DNA of 64,000 bases. Source: Romboutsia weinsteinii (GTDB lineage Bacteria; Bacillota; Clostridia; Peptostreptococcales; Peptostreptococcaceae). A program made the translations under genes and the position numbers. The DNA lies in contig NZ_NOJY02000009.1 in assembly GCF_002250835.2 (NCBI RefSeq), positions 1-64,000 on the forward strand, read 5' to 3'. This document shows, piece after piece, positions 25,507-35,164 of this stretch. Position 1 is the stretch's first letter. Each line of letters starts with the position of its first letter. The notes beneath the pieces were generated by a model. That model had not been told where the DNA came from. It ran no database searches and saw only the letters and a list, made by a program, of their open reading frames with translations.

Positions 25507-27132
25507 ATGTTACAAGTTACTAATGTTGGACTTAGATTTGGTGATAAAGAGTTATTCAAAGATGTTAACTTAAAGTTCACTAAAGGTAATTGCTACGGAA
25601 TAATAGGTGCTAATGGAGCAGGAAAATCTACTTTCCTTAAAATATTAGCTGGAGATATAGAACCAAATACAGGAAATGTATCTATAACTGAAAAAGAGAG
25701 AATGTCAGTTCTTAGACAGGATCACTTTAAATACGAAGAAGATACAGTTCTAAATGTTGTTATAATGGGACATGCAAGACTATATGAAATAATGCAAGAA
25801 AAAGATGCATTATATATGAAAGAAGACTTCTCTGAAGAAGATGGTATAAAAGCTGCTGAACTTGAAGGTGAGTTTGCTGAACTTGATGGATGGGATGCAG
25901 AAACTAATGCAGAAAGATTATTAATGGGTCTTGGTATAGATAAAGAGATGCATTATAAGCAAATGAAAGAATTAAAAGGTGGAGAAAAGGTTAAAGTATT
26001 ACTTGCACAAACATTATTTGGTAAACCTGAAATACTAGTAATGGATGAGCCTACTAACCACTTAGACTTCCAATCAATAAACTGGTTAAATAACTTCATA
26101 ATGGATTTAGAAGATTCTATCGTTATAATAGTATCGCATGATAGACATTTCTTAAACCAAATATGTACAAATATAGTTGACGTTGACTTTGGTAAAATAC
26201 AAATGTACGTTGGTAACTACGACTTCTGGTATGAGTCAAGCCAATTAGCATTACAATTAGCTAAAGATCAAAATAAAAAAGCTGAAGAAAAGATAGCTCA
26301 ATTAAAAGACTTCATCGCAAGATTTAGTTCAAATGCTTCTAAAGCAAAACAAGCAACATCTAGAAAGAAACAATTAGATAAAATAGAATTAGAAGATATA
26401 CAACCATCAAGAAGAAAATACCCATATGTTGGATTTGCTCCTGAAAGAGAAATAGGAAATGAAGTATTAGAAGTTGAAGGATTAACTAAAACTGTTGATG
26501 GTGTTAAGGTACTTGATAATGTATCTTTCAGATTAGATAGAGATGATAAAGTAGCATTTATGGGAGATGAAATAGCTATAACTACTTTATTCAATATATT
26601 AATGGGAGAAGATACTGCAGATAGCGGTACTTTTAAGTGGGGAGTAACTACTTCTCAAGCTTACCTTCCTAAAAATCATAACCAATATTTTGATGGTATT
26701 GAATACTCATTAGTTGATTGGTTAAGACAATACTCAGAAGAAAAGAGTGAAAGTTTTATAAGAGGATTCTTAGGTAGAATGTTATTCTCGGGAGAAGAAG
26801 CTTTAAAGCAATCTCAAGTATTATCTGGGGGAGAAAAAGTTAGATGTATGTTATCTAAGCTTATGTTAGCTAACTCAAACGTATTAGTATTAGATGATCC
26901 AACTAACCACTTAGACCTAGAATCTATAACTTCTGTAAATAAAGGTTTAGAAAAGTTCTCTGGAGTATTATTATTTAACTCTCATGACCAAGAGATGATA
27001 CAAACTCTTGCAAATAGAATAATAGAAATAACTCCTGGTGGAATAATGGATAGAAAAACTACTCTTGAAGAGTACTTAGAAAATAAAGATATACAAAAAC
27101 AATTAAAACTAATGTATGGAAATACAAAGTAA
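25507..27132 (+). CDS. ABC-F family ATP-binding protein (YkpA/YbiT type)
   Basis: 541 residues, two ABC domains with a linker, no membrane helices, the ABC-F plan. Domain 1: Walker A GANGAGKST (34-42), signature LKGGEKVKVLLAQ, Walker B ILVMDEPTNHLDF. Domain 2: signature LSGGEKVRCML and VLVLDDPTNHLDL, but the Walker A position reads MGDEIAITTL, lacking the GKST lysine. ABC-F proteins bind the ribosome and act on stalled translation or antibiotic protection; this subtype is housekeeping. The start at 25507 follows AAGAAAGGAA; upstream ATG codons lack sites. It has its own promoter and a large terminator. Confidence 0.93.
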   Translation: MLQVTNVGLRFGDKELFKDVNLKFTKGNCYGIIGANGAGKSTFLKILAGDIEPNTGNVSITEKERMSVLRQDHFKYEEDTVLNVVIMGHARLYEIMQEKDALYMKEDFSEEDGIKAAELEGEFAELDGWDAETNAERLLMGLGIDKEMHYKQMKELKGGEKVKVLLAQTLFGKPEILVMDEPTNHLDFQSINWLNNFIMDLEDSIVIIVSHDRHFLNQICTNIVDVDFGKIQMYVGNYDFWYESSQLALQLAKDQNKKAEEKIAQLKDFIARFSSNASKAKQATSRKKQLDKIELEDIQPSRRKYPYVGFAPEREIGNEVLEVEGLTKTVDGVKVLDNVSFRLDRDDKVAFMGDEIAITTLFNILMGEDTADSGTFKWGVTTSQAYLPKNHNQYFDGIEYSLVDWLRQYSEEKSESFIRGFLGRMLFSGEEALKQSQVLSGGEKVRCMLSKLMLANSNVLVLDDPTNHLDLESITSVNKGLEKFSGVLLFNSHDQEMIQTLANRIIEITPGGIMDRKTTLEEYLENKDIQKQLKLMYGNTK

Positions 27133-27152
27133 TATGATATAAAAATTATTTA

Positions 27153-27234
27153 AAAGCACTAATCTAAGTTATATAGTATGGAAACTTATATATTAAGTTC
27201 GATAGGTACTATATAGCTAAGATAGTGCTTTTTT
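27153..27234 (+). terminator. Unusually long branched terminator
   Basis: AAGCACTA and TCTAAG then TATATAGTA on the 5' side pair with TACTATATA, CTAAGA and TAGTGCTT on the 3' side, with an inner AACTTA/TAAGTT hairpin, ending in a T-run. It ends the ABC-F gene. Confidence 0.8.
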
Positions 27235-27267
27235 ACATAATACTTTAAAGAAAGAGATGTGAATATA

Positions 27268-27777
27268 TTGGATAAATTATTAATATTAATAGATGCAGAT
27301 ATAAAAAGATGTGAAGATATCTTAAAATCTAGAAACTATTTAGAGATTGTTATTGCAGTTGAAGAAATAGTAGATAAATATAGAGATAAGATTAAAAGTA
27401 TTGATGAGATAGGTAAAGATAAGGTTTGGAACTATACAAGCAAAGATCTTGAAGTTATAAAAAACAAGCTTGAAGCTTATAGAAATGATATTATAGAAAA
27501 CTATAATAAAAATATTATTGGCAGTAAGATTAGTATAGATGAATTGATAATAGAACTAAAAGAGAATGCTAAAAATAATACGAAATATTCTCCAGTAAAA
27601 ATTAATGATATAATGGACAAGATAAATACAATAGAATTAATTAGAAATGAAAATGTAAGTATTGATGTAAAGTGGTTTAAATTGAAAGATACAATGTTAT
27701 GGATTGCTAATGAAGATGCAGAAACTGCAAGTAAATTCCTAAATATTGTACAAGAAATTCTAAGAAACAAAAATTAA
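27268..27777 (+). CDS. Unknown soluble helical protein
   Basis: 169 residues, charged and helical throughout, no signal peptide or membrane helix, no motif I recognise. Two starts are possible: GTG 27259 and TTG 27268. The TTG is preferred because GAGATGTG lies 8-15 bases upstream, whereas the GTG overlaps it. Repeated short helices (ILKSRNYLEIVIAVEEI, then SIDELIIELKENAKNN) suggest a helical bundle. The run downstream (27785-27890) is AT-rich and holds nothing clear. Confidence 0.65.
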   Translation: MDKLLILIDADIKRCEDILKSRNYLEIVIAVEEIVDKYRDKIKSIDEIGKDKVWNYTSKDLEVIKNKLEAYRNDIIENYNKNIIGSKISIDELIIELKENAKNNTKYSPVKINDIMDKINTIELIRNENVSIDVKWFKLKDTMLWIANEDAETASKFLNIVQEILRNKN

Positions 27778-27897
27778 ATATTATTTAGTTAACACTTGCA
27801 GAATTTATACATAATATGTAAATTATATAAAAATAATCTTGAATATTGTATATAGCTGTAGTATTATATTCTTTACGATATATAAAAGGAGAATAGG

Positions 27898-28464
27898 ATG
27901 ATGAAAAAAGTAGTTTCAATAAGCAAGTCGATAGTTCTTTTAGTGATATTAAGCGTTGTGTACGCAGCACTAGAGATGAATATAATATTTTTATTACCGA
28001 TCATAACAATTGCTTTACCTTTTAAATTTATGAGTTACAAAGATGATAATAAAAGTAGAGAAAATAAGAGAATATTAAGTAATTTATATATATTTAATAT
28101 AATATCATTTGCTGTAGCAATAGTAGCTACTAAGCAGATGAATTCACTTATTTTTGATTTAATATTTAATATTATACTTTGTTTTATTTACTACAAACTT
28201 ATGACGTTGATAGAAAATAAAAGAGATGCAGTATTTCGTAATCCTCAAGCAGTTTATGATAAAATAAACAAAAAGATTGAGATATTAGAGTCTCTATATG
28301 CTCAAACAGAAGAAGGTCTTAATAGTACTTCTGATGAGAAGAGTAAAACTGCTATAGAAGCTAAGTTAACGGCAATAAAAATTAAAATTGATGATTTAAA
28401 AAGACAACTAGAAGTTATAAAAACTCAAGTAGAAATAAATAAACAACAAGGTAATTTAAAATAG
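27898..28464 (+). CDS. Unknown membrane protein with C-terminal coiled coil
   Basis: 188 residues. Four hydrophobic segments (about 9-24, 26-42, 65-83, 86-104) are followed by a 70-residue charged helix (KINKKIEILESLYAQTEEG, then AIEAKLTAIKIKIDDLKRQ) that should form a cytoplasmic coiled coil. The plan recalls XpaC-like 5-bromo-4-chloroindolyl phosphate hydrolysis proteins, which also pair membrane helices with a long helical tail, but no specific motif ties it to them. ATG ATG start after AAAGGAGAA. Strong terminator follows. Confidence 0.7.
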   Translation: MMKKVVSISKSIVLLVILSVVYAALEMNIIFLLPIITIALPFKFMSYKDDNKSRENKRILSNLYIFNIISFAVAIVATKQMNSLIFDLIFNIILCFIYYKLMTLIENKRDAVFRNPQAVYDKINKKIEILESLYAQTEEGLNSTSDEKSKTAIEAKLTAIKIKIDDLKRQLEVIKTQVEINKQQGNLK

Positions 28465-28465
28465 T

Positions 28466-28502
28466 AAAAAAGGCTGGCTTATTATATAAGCCAGCCTTTT
28501 TT
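28466..28502 (+). terminator. Rho-independent terminator
   Basis: AAGGCTGGCTTA and TAAGCCAGCCTT pair perfectly, followed by T6. Confidence 0.92.
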
Positions 28503-28617
28503 ACTATTTTATAATTACATAAGTTATATAAGCTAACTTATGCAATTTATAAAATGAAAAAATCACTATATATGAGTGATAATTATTGCTAAAATAAGGG
28601 TATATAGGGGTGAGAAT

Positions 28618-29574
28618 ATGAAGAATTATTTACTAGAGAATAAGGTTAATTTATTAATTAAGAATAATGAACAATTAAAAATGACCAAAAAATCTTGGAA
28701 TATTATTGGCCAAGGATGTGCATTAGCTTTTACTATTGATGATAAAGCTATAAACCATAAGCTCGTAGATGAATGTATAGATATAATAAAAGACAGTACT
28801 ATTATAATTTCAAAGTTTAGAGGGATTAGTATGATTTATGTAGCTACTTTATTGTCTTTTGAAGATGATAAAGTAGGAGCATTCAAAGTGATTTTAGAGA
28901 TTTTTAAAACTTTAAAGAGCCAAGGATTTTGGGGAAATGATTATCTTATTATTGCTTCACTAGTAATCTATAAAAATAGAAACAAAATAAATATATACAC
29001 ATCTGTTGAAAATATTAAATATATATATGATTATATGAATCAAAAGCATCCATATTTAACGTCTAGTGATGATTATTGTAATGCAGCAATAATATCTATA
29101 TACTCTACTGATCTAAAGAGAGATTTAGAATATATGGAAGAATGTTATAAGTTCTTGAATAAAAATGGATTGTATAAAGGGAATTGCCTTCAAGCTATAT
29201 CACAACTACTTTGCTTATCTAATAATAGAAATATGGCAAGTTGTAAAAATTTAATAAGCTTAATAGAGACACTTAATAAAAAAAGTTGCAAGATATCATA
29301 TAAAAATTATTCTATCTTTGCATCTATAGCAATGACTGAGTTTGAGGAAGTTAAGATAGTAAATAAAATTGAACACATGTCTAATGAAATAAAAGAATAC
29401 AGCGATTTAAATATATGGGGAAGAGAAAAAAGAAATAGCATTAGTTCTTATTTAGTTATATCACAACATCTTGATGAAAAAAAAGATGAGTATGAAAAAT
29501 TAATAAATATATCGCAGTTTCTTTGTATAGCGTCTGGAGTTGAAGAAGCTATTCAAGCTTCAAATACTTGTTAA
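28618..29574 (+). CDS. DUF4003 family protein
   Basis: 318 residues, all helical. It matches the layout of the DUF4003 family: an N-terminal KKSWNIIGQGCALAF, a middle KSQGFWGNDYLIIASLVIY, HPYLTSSDDYCNAAII and a C-terminal FLCIASGVEEAIQAS. Members are common in Firmicutes and of unknown function; some sit near toxin-antitoxin or stress genes, which is not the case here. The start at 28618 follows TAGGGGTGA; the longer ATG at 28576 has no site. Convergent with nhaA. Confidence 0.75.
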   Translation: MKNYLLENKVNLLIKNNEQLKMTKKSWNIIGQGCALAFTIDDKAINHKLVDECIDIIKDSTIIISKFRGISMIYVATLLSFEDDKVGAFKVILEIFKTLKSQGFWGNDYLIIASLVIYKNRNKINIYTSVENIKYIYDYMNQKHPYLTSSDDYCNAAIISIYSTDLKRDLEYMEECYKFLNKNGLYKGNCLQAISQLLCLSNNRNMASCKNLISLIETLNKKSCKISYKNYSIFASIAMTEFEEVKIVNKIEHMSNEIKEYSDLNIWGREKRNSISSYLVISQHLDEKKDEYEKLINISQFLCIASGVEEAIQASNTC

Positions 29575-29590
29575 TAGATTGAAGATAAAA

Positions 29591-29612
29591 GAGGTTGAAT
29601 AAATTCAACCTC
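29591..29612. terminator. Short bidirectional hairpin
   Basis: GAGGTTGAAT and ATTCAACCTC are perfect complements separated by 2 bases, between convergent genes; A-rich before and T-containing after. Confidence 0.65.
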
Positions 29613-29622
29613 CTTATAGTGG

Positions 29623-30822
29623 TTACTTTATATTATACCTACTATCCCATGATATTTTATGAACACCTCTTGATTTCTCAATAAAGCTATATAGAAAGAT
29701 TGCGGATATAGTAGATAATATAGAAATTATTGCTGAAGCGAGTATAGACATTTTTGCAATATCAACTAAAGCAAAGTTATGAATAAATGCAACTTCAGAT
29801 ACAAATATTGACATTGTAAATCCAATACCAGCGATTAAAGATACAAAGAGTACAGATACCCAACTTATATTTCTAGGTTTCTCTGTAATTCCTATCAAAC
29901 AAGCAATATAGCTAAATAGCATAATCCCAATAGGTTTTCCTAGTGATAATCCTAATACAATTCCAAGAACTAAAGAATATGTATTAGAAATATCTATATT
30001 GTAGACAAGAGAAACTCCAGTGTTTGCAAAGGCAAATAGAGGAATTATGAACAAGCTGTTTATTGGAACTAATATGTGTTGAAGCTTCTCTAACGTACTT
30101 ATCCTTTTTCGTTTATTAGACGGAATTGCAATTGCAAGTAAAATACCGCTAATAGTGGAATGAATACCACTTAGGTGAACAAAATACCATAAGAAAATAC
30201 CAGAAATTAGATAATATGTAACGCTGTCTATTTTGAAGACTAAATTTGCTACTATCAAAATTATTAATATTAATAAAGCGATCAATAAGTAAGTAAAGTT
30301 AACATCAATTGAGTAAATAACACCAATTGAAATAATAGATATTAAATCATCAACTACTGCTAAAGATAATAAAAAGACCTTAAGATTTGAATCTAATTTC
30401 TTTTTAAAGATGAAAAATATTCCAACAGCAAAGGCTATATCCGTTGATATGGGAATACATATACCGCTTAAAAATGGAGTATTTACATTAAAGATGAAAA
30501 ATATTAAAGCTGGTACAAGTACACCACCAAAGGAAGCTATAACAGGGAAAGATGCCTTTTTAAAAGTAGATAAGTTTCCATGAAGTATTTCATACTTGAT
30601 TTCAAGTCCTGCCACTAAGAAAAATATTGCCATTAAAAAATCATTAACAAACATGTGTAGAGAAAAGCCTTCAACCAAAAATATTCTATTGAATATGTAG
30701 TTGTATACACTTTTAAGTGGGCTGTTATAAATAACAAGAGCACTCAATGCAGATATAATTAGAAGTAAACTTGTAAGTACTTCTAACTTAAGGGGTTTCC
30801 TATAAGTACGTAAAAGTCTCAA
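29623..30822 (-). CDS. nhaA: Na+/H+ antiporter NhaA
   Basis: 399 residues with twelve predicted helices. The NhaA motifs are present: HGNLSTFKKASFPVIAS, PISTDIAFAVGIF with the conserved Asp, and LLSLAVVDDLISI with the Asp pair equivalent to D163/D164 of E. coli NhaA, which bind Na+ and H+. It exports Na+ in exchange for two protons. The start is TTG at 30822 with GGTTGGTGA before it; no ATG fits. It has no NhaR-like regulator nearby. Divergent from the beta-helix membrane protein gene. Confidence 0.95.
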   Translation of the reverse strand: MRLLRTYRKPLKLEVLTSLLLIISALSALVIYNSPLKSVYNYIFNRIFLVEGFSLHMFVNDFLMAIFFLVAGLEIKYEILHGNLSTFKKASFPVIASFGGVLVPALIFFIFNVNTPFLSGICIPISTDIAFAVGIFFIFKKKLDSNLKVFLLSLAVVDDLISIISIGVIYSIDVNFTYLLIALLILIILIVANLVFKIDSVTYYLISGIFLWYFVHLSGIHSTISGILLAIAIPSNKRKRISTLEKLQHILVPINSLFIIPLFAFANTGVSLVYNIDISNTYSLVLGIVLGLSLGKPIGIMLFSYIACLIGITEKPRNISWVSVLFVSLIAGIGFTMSIFVSEVAFIHNFALVDIAKMSILASAIISILSTISAIFLYSFIEKSRGVHKISWDSRYNIK

Positions 30823-30977
30823 TCAATCACCAACCAACTATAAAAAATTCATTTAAAATAAACTTATGTACTAGCATTTATAAATATTCCTTAACTAAAT
30901 TTATAAAAATCATAAATTTGTATTAAGTCTAATAATTATTATTAAGATAGAATTTAAAAAATAGTTGGGAGGGTAAT

Positions 30978-32048
30978 ATGAAAAAAACAGTCTTTACAAT
31001 TCTGACATTGATAATGTTTATATCATTTTCTATAAACATATTCGCAGATGAAGAAAGTAGTGCGTCTAATCTGTTTTTATTTGAAAATCATATAGATACA
31101 CAAAAAGATATATCAGGTGATATTTATGCAGCTGGAGAAACTGTTGTAATAAATAGCAAAACTGGTGGAGATGTAATTGCATGTGGATCTGATATTAAAG
31201 TATTATCAGAAGAAGTGACCGGTAACACAAGAGCTGCAGGAGAAAGTATAACTATAGATGTGCTAAATACTAAGAACATTACAGTAGCAGGACGCAAAAT
31301 TAACATAAGTAGTAAGAGCTCATCAAATGCCATTTATGCAGCATGTGAAGACATAGTATTCAAAGGAGAAACAAATGATATTTATATATCAGCAAAGAAT
31401 ATAATTATTGATGGTATAGTAAAAGGCAACGTTAAGGTTAATTGTGAGAATCTTACGATAACAGATAATGCAAAATTATCTGGAAAAATAGAAGTAAAAT
31501 CGCCAAATGAACCTATAGTAGGAGGAACAATAACACTAAATGATATAGACTATAGTAAAACTAACACGTCTAGTGAATATAATATAAACCATATGTACAA
31601 TGCTTATAATATAATATCAAGTTTGGTAACTGCAATGATATTTGGTTTAATAATATTTATTATATTTAGAAGCTTTTTCTATGAACGAGAAAAACTACTT
31701 CCTAATACTATAGGAAAAAATATATTAATTGGGCTTTGTATGCTAATATTTGTTCCTGCGATATGCATAGTACTTCTTATATCTATAATTGGAATACCTT
31801 TTGGGATAATTTTAACTATACTTTACTGTATAATGATTTATTTATGCCCAGTAATATCAGGAATATTTTTAGGAAGATTTGTATTGGGTACGAAAAATGA
31901 GTATCTACAAGTATTAATTGGGATAGTAATTATTAAAGTACTTCTATGGATACCTTTTGTAAGTATTATAGTATGGTTTGCTTGTGTGTCAATTACTTTT
32001 GGAACAGTTACCTTGAAAGTAGCTTCAAGTATTAGTAGGAAGTTTTAA
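30978..32048 (+). CDS. Exported polymer-forming beta-helix protein with membrane domain
   Basis: 356 residues. A signal peptide (1-24, ending NIFAD) is followed by a beta-helix of about 150 residues with regular strand repeats such as GDIYAAGETVVINSKTGG, TRAAGESITID and KGNVKVNCENLTI, like the polymer-forming bactofilin-type domain. Four membrane helices follow (about 215-235, 255-280, 285-312, 320-345). Bactofilins are normally cytoplasmic, so this one is placed with the strand-repeat domain outside. Role in cell envelope organisation is inference. The ribosome site is GGGAGGG. A terminator follows. Confidence 0.8.
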   Translation: MKKTVFTILTLIMFISFSINIFADEESSASNLFLFENHIDTQKDISGDIYAAGETVVINSKTGGDVIACGSDIKVLSEEVTGNTRAAGESITIDVLNTKNITVAGRKINISSKSSSNAIYAACEDIVFKGETNDIYISAKNIIIDGIVKGNVKVNCENLTITDNAKLSGKIEVKSPNEPIVGGTITLNDIDYSKTNTSSEYNINHMYNAYNIISSLVTAMIFGLIIFIIFRSFFYEREKLLPNTIGKNILIGLCMLIFVPAICIVLLISIIGIPFGIILTILYCIMIYLCPVISGIFLGRFVLGTKNEYLQVLIGIVIIKVLLWIPFVSIIVWFACVSITFGTVTLKVASSISRKF

Positions 32049-32104
32049 ATTTATAACCAGATGTTTAATATTTTATAGATGTTTTATATAAAAGTTTATA
32101 ATTG

Positions 32105-32145
32105 GAGAGGGTGAAATAGTATTGGATATTTCACTCTCTCTTTTA
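32105..32145 (+). terminator. Rho-independent terminator
   Basis: GAGAGGGTGAAATA (32105-32118) pairs with TATTTCACTCTCTC (32127-32140, one G-U), then TTTT. Confidence 0.85.
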
Positions 32146-32209
32146 TTGTGTTAAAAAAGTAGATCTGTATATATTTTATATATGAAATAATAATAAACAA
32201 TAGAAAATA

Positions 32210-32284
32210 ATAAAAAACAATAAACAAAATTTGATAATAGTGATATAATAATATTAAATAATAACAATAAATAAAAAACAATAA
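32210..32284 (+). promoter_or_regulatory. Repeated 14-bp element before the DeoR gene
   Basis: ATAAAAAACAATAA occurs at 32210-32223 and again at 32271-32284, exactly 61 bases apart (about six helical turns), with related AATAAACAATA at 32192-32202. A DeoR-type regulator follows and such proteins bind direct repeats, so these may be its own operators. The low complexity of the sequence weakens the case. Confidence 0.35.
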
Positions 32285-32313
32285 TATACTATATTTAATA
32301 TGAGGAAGTAATC

Positions 32314-33045
32314 ATGTTTCTAGAGGAAAGATATGAAAAAATAATAGAGTGTGTAGAGTTGAGTGGAAGAGCTACTGTCAAAGAATTAGCAAAGAAATTT
32401 GAGGTTACAGAGGATTGTATAAGAAAAGATTTAAGGGTGCTAGAAAATAGAGGTAGCATAAAAAGAGTTCATGGAGGAGCTATATCTCAAAGAGGCCATA
32501 ATAAAGTTAAGAAAGTAAATGAGAGAATAGAGATTAATTCTGAGCAAAAGAAGAAAATAGCTACGAAAGCATCGGAATTAATTTATGAAGAAGATGTAAT
32601 ATTTTTAGATGTATCAACAATAAACTTAGAAATTGCAAAGATACTTTTAGAGAAAAATATGTATATTACAATAATAACCAATATGATAGAAATTGCTATG
32701 GAGTTAAAAAATAGTAGCAATATAAGAATAATAGTAATAGGTGGAGAGTTTAATAAAAAAACTGAAGCGATTATGGGAACAGAAGCAGATCGATATATTA
32801 AAAAATTTACTTATGATAAGTCATTCATAGGAGTATGTGGAGTGAATTTAGAAAGTGGATATATAAGCAGTCCAGATTTAGAAGATGGAAATACAAAGAA
32901 AACGATAATAGAATGTTCTAATAAAATTTATCTAGTTATGGAAGAAGAAAAATTTAACTATGATGAATTTTATAAGTTTGCAAATGTAAATGAAATTACA
33001 AGTATAATAACTGAAAATAATATATTGGAGGGAGATTTATTATGA
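32314..33045 (+). CDS. DeoR/GlpR family transcriptional regulator
   Basis: 243 residues. The N-terminal HTH (residues 1-57) carries ELAKKFEVTEDCIRKDLRVLE and VHGGA, the DeoR signature. The sensor half (about 75-230) is a phosphosugar-binding DeoRC domain with DVSTINLEIAK, ITNMIEIAMEL and VIGGEFNKKTEAIMG. Target is probably the overlapping Cof-type phosphatase gene, whose ATG lies 4 bases before this stop. Effector would be a sugar phosphate; it cannot be named. Confidence 0.92.
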   Translation: MFLEERYEKIIECVELSGRATVKELAKKFEVTEDCIRKDLRVLENRGSIKRVHGGAISQRGHNKVKKVNERIEINSEQKKKIATKASELIYEEDVIFLDVSTINLEIAKILLEKNMYITIITNMIEIAMELKNSSNIRIIVIGGEFNKKTEAIMGTEADRYIKKFTYDKSFIGVCGVNLESGYISSPDLEDGNTKKTIIECSNKIYLVMEEEKFNYDEFYKFANVNEITSIITENNILEGDLL

Positions 33046-33839
33046 TTAAATTAATTGCTACTGATATGGATGGAACGCTACTAGATGAAAATGGAAAGCT
33101 TCCAAAGGATTTTTTACCTATGCTAGATAACCTTATGGAAAATGATATTAAATTTGTAATTGCTAGCGGAAGACCTTACTCTAGTCTTTATAAAATATTT
33201 AAGCCTATATCAGATAAATTACAATTTATATGCGATAATGGAGCTTTTGTAGTCGAAAATAAACAAGTGTTGAGTATTGATGTAATAGATAAAGATAAGG
33301 TCCATGATATTATAAATACTTGCATGGAAATACCAAACATAGGTATAACATTGGGAGGAACTAAAGGTATTTATCAAAATCCTTGTAGCGAGGAGTTTGA
33401 GAGAGAAAGAATAAAATATTACACTAATGCTATAGTAGTAGAAGATCTATGCACAATAGATGATGATATATTTAAAATAGCGATATGTGATTTATCAGGC
33501 TCATCTGAAAACTCATATAAGATACTAGAACCTAAGTTCTCAAATGAGCTTAATGTAGTTGTATCAGGAGAAATATGGTTAGATATTATGAATAAGGATG
33601 TAAACAAAGGAAATGCTCTTGAAAAAATACAAAAAGACCTTAATATATCTTATGAAGAAACAATGGTATTTGGTGATTTTTACAATGATGTAGAGATGCT
33701 TCAAAAAGCCCATTATAGCTTTGTTATGGAAAATGCTAATGAAGATATGAAAAAGCATGGTAACTTTACAGCTAAAAGCAATAGAGAAAATGGTGTAATT
33801 AGAGCGATAGAGGACTATGTTATAGAGAAAATATCATAA
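33042..33839 (+). CDS. Cof-type HAD-IIB hydrolase
   Basis: 265 residues. HAD motif I is ATDMDGTLLDENG (residues about 6-18), motif II VIASGRP, motif III the KGNAL lysine and motif IV VFGDFYNDVEML near residue 210; the type IIB cap lies between about 85 and 190. Cof-type enzymes dephosphorylate sugar phosphates or FMN. The overlap with the DeoR gene (ATG inside its last codons, GGAGGGAG site) indicates coupled translation and a regulator/phosphatase pair acting on the same sugar phosphate, which is inference. Confidence 0.93.
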   Translation: MIKLIATDMDGTLLDENGKLPKDFLPMLDNLMENDIKFVIASGRPYSSLYKIFKPISDKLQFICDNGAFVVENKQVLSIDVIDKDKVHDIINTCMEIPNIGITLGGTKGIYQNPCSEEFERERIKYYTNAIVVEDLCTIDDDIFKIAICDLSGSSENSYKILEPKFSNELNVVVSGEIWLDIMNKDVNKGNALEKIQKDLNISYEETMVFGDFYNDVEMLQKAHYSFVMENANEDMKKHGNFTAKSNRENGVIRAIEDYVIEKIS

Positions 33840-33850
33840 GGCATGGCATA

Positions 33851-33900
33851 AAAATATTCTATATTTTATTATAACATCAATAAAATATAGAATATTTTTA
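33851..33900 (+). terminator. Rho-independent terminator
   Basis: AAAATATTCTATATTTTATT and AATAAAATATAGAATATTTT are perfect 20-base complements around an 8-base loop. Confidence 0.85.
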
Positions 33901-33957
33901 ATTTATGGTATAATATATAAATATAAAAACACTACATAGTTATTAGGAGAAGAGGAT

Positions 33958-35157
33958 ATGGATTATAATAAGTTAAGCTTAGAGATGCATGAAAATAACA
34001 AGGGGAAAGTTAGTGTTGTCTCTAAAATAAACGTAAAGACTAGAGATGATTTAAGTACGGCGTATACACCAGGAGTAGCAGAACCTTGCAGAAAGATAGC
34101 TCAAAATAGAGCTGATGTTTATAAATACACAGCAAAAGGTAATCTAGTGGCTGTAGTTTCAGATGGTACTGCTGTATTAGGTCTAGGGGATATAGGTCCA
34201 GAAGCTGCTATGCCAGTAATGGAAGGAAAGGCTATCTTATTTAAGGAATTTGCAAATGTAGACGCTTTTCCAATTTGTTTAGATACAAAAGATGTAGATG
34301 AAATAGTTAAAACTGTAAAGTATTTAGCACCAACTTTTGGAGGCATAAACTTAGAGGATATAAGTGCTCCAAGATGCTTTGAAATAGAGAGAAGACTTAA
34401 AGAAGAATTAGATATACCAGTATTCCATGATGATCAACATGGAACGGCAATCGTAGTAGCTGCAGGAATACTAAACTCATTAAGATTAATTAATAAGAAA
34501 ATAGAAGACGTTAATATTGTAATAAATGGAGCAGGATCTGCTGGAATTTCTATTTGCAAGTTACTTTTACAATTCAATGTAGGTAATGTTGTTCTTGTAG
34601 ATAGAAATGGAGCAGTAGAAAAATCTCAAGATTGGTTAAATAATGCTCAAAGAGATATGACGAATATAACGAATAAATACAATGAAAAAGGCGATTTAGC
34701 AGATATTATAAAAAATAAAGATGTATTTATAGGAGTATCTGGTCCAAACTGCGTAACTAAAGAGATGGTAGCATCTATGAACAATGATGCTATAGTATTT
34801 GCAATGGCTAATCCAACACCAGAAATAATGCCTGATGAAGCAAAAGCAGGTGGAGCAAGAATAGTAGCTACAGGAAGATCTGATTTCCCAAATCAAATAA
34901 ATAATGTATTAGTATTTCCTGGAATATTTAGAGGTGCATTAGATGTTCAAGCTAAAGATATAACTGAAGATATGAAAATAGCAGCAGCAAAATCAATAGC
35001 AGGAATAATAAATGATGAAGAATTAAATGAAGATTATATTATACCAGGTGCTTTTGATACTAGAGTAGCAGATGCTGTGGCAAAAGAAGTAGCAGAAGTA
35101 GCTGTTAGAACTGGAATATCCAAATTAAGTAAAGAATTATGTATGGAAAATAGATAA
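33958..35157 (+). CDS. NAD(P)-dependent malic enzyme
   Basis: 399 residues, the short bacterial malic enzyme (oxaloacetate-decarboxylating malate dehydrogenase): malate plus NAD(P)+ gives pyruvate, CO2 and NAD(P)H. The malic domain has [15 protein letters not shown] and PVMEGKA; the metal-binding [16 protein letters not shown] is near residue 160, and the Rossmann loop [10 protein letters not shown] near 192. [15 protein letters not shown] near residue 285 is also diagnostic. There is no C-terminal phosphotransacetylase-like domain, as is usual in Firmicutes. Cofactor preference cannot be read. Monocistronic. Confidence 0.95.
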   Translation: MDYNKLSLEMHENNKGKVSVVSKINVKTRDDLSTAYTPGVAEPCRKIAQNRADVYKYTAKGNLVAVVSDGTAVLGLGDIGPEAAMPVMEGKAILFKEFANVDAFPICLDTKDVDEIVKTVKYLAPTFGGINLEDISAPRCFEIERRLKEELDIPVFHDDQHGTAIVVAAGILNSLRLINKKIEDVNIVINGAGSAGISICKLLLQFNVGNVVLVDRNGAVEKSQDWLNNAQRDMTNITNKYNEKGDLADIIKNKDVFIGVSGPNCVTKEMVASMNNDAIVFAMANPTPEIMPDEAKAGGARIVATGRSDFPNQINNVLVFPGIFRGALDVQAKDITEDMKIAAAKSIAGIINDEELNEDYIIPGAFDTRVADAVAKEVAEVAVRTGISKLSKELCMENR

Positions 35158-35164
35158 TTTTAAT

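Noticed and set aside
32096..32281. Minus-strand ORF of 61 codons in the intergenic region
   Set aside because: Low-complexity Ile/Phe/Tyr translation of AT-rich sequence overlapping a terminator and repeats.
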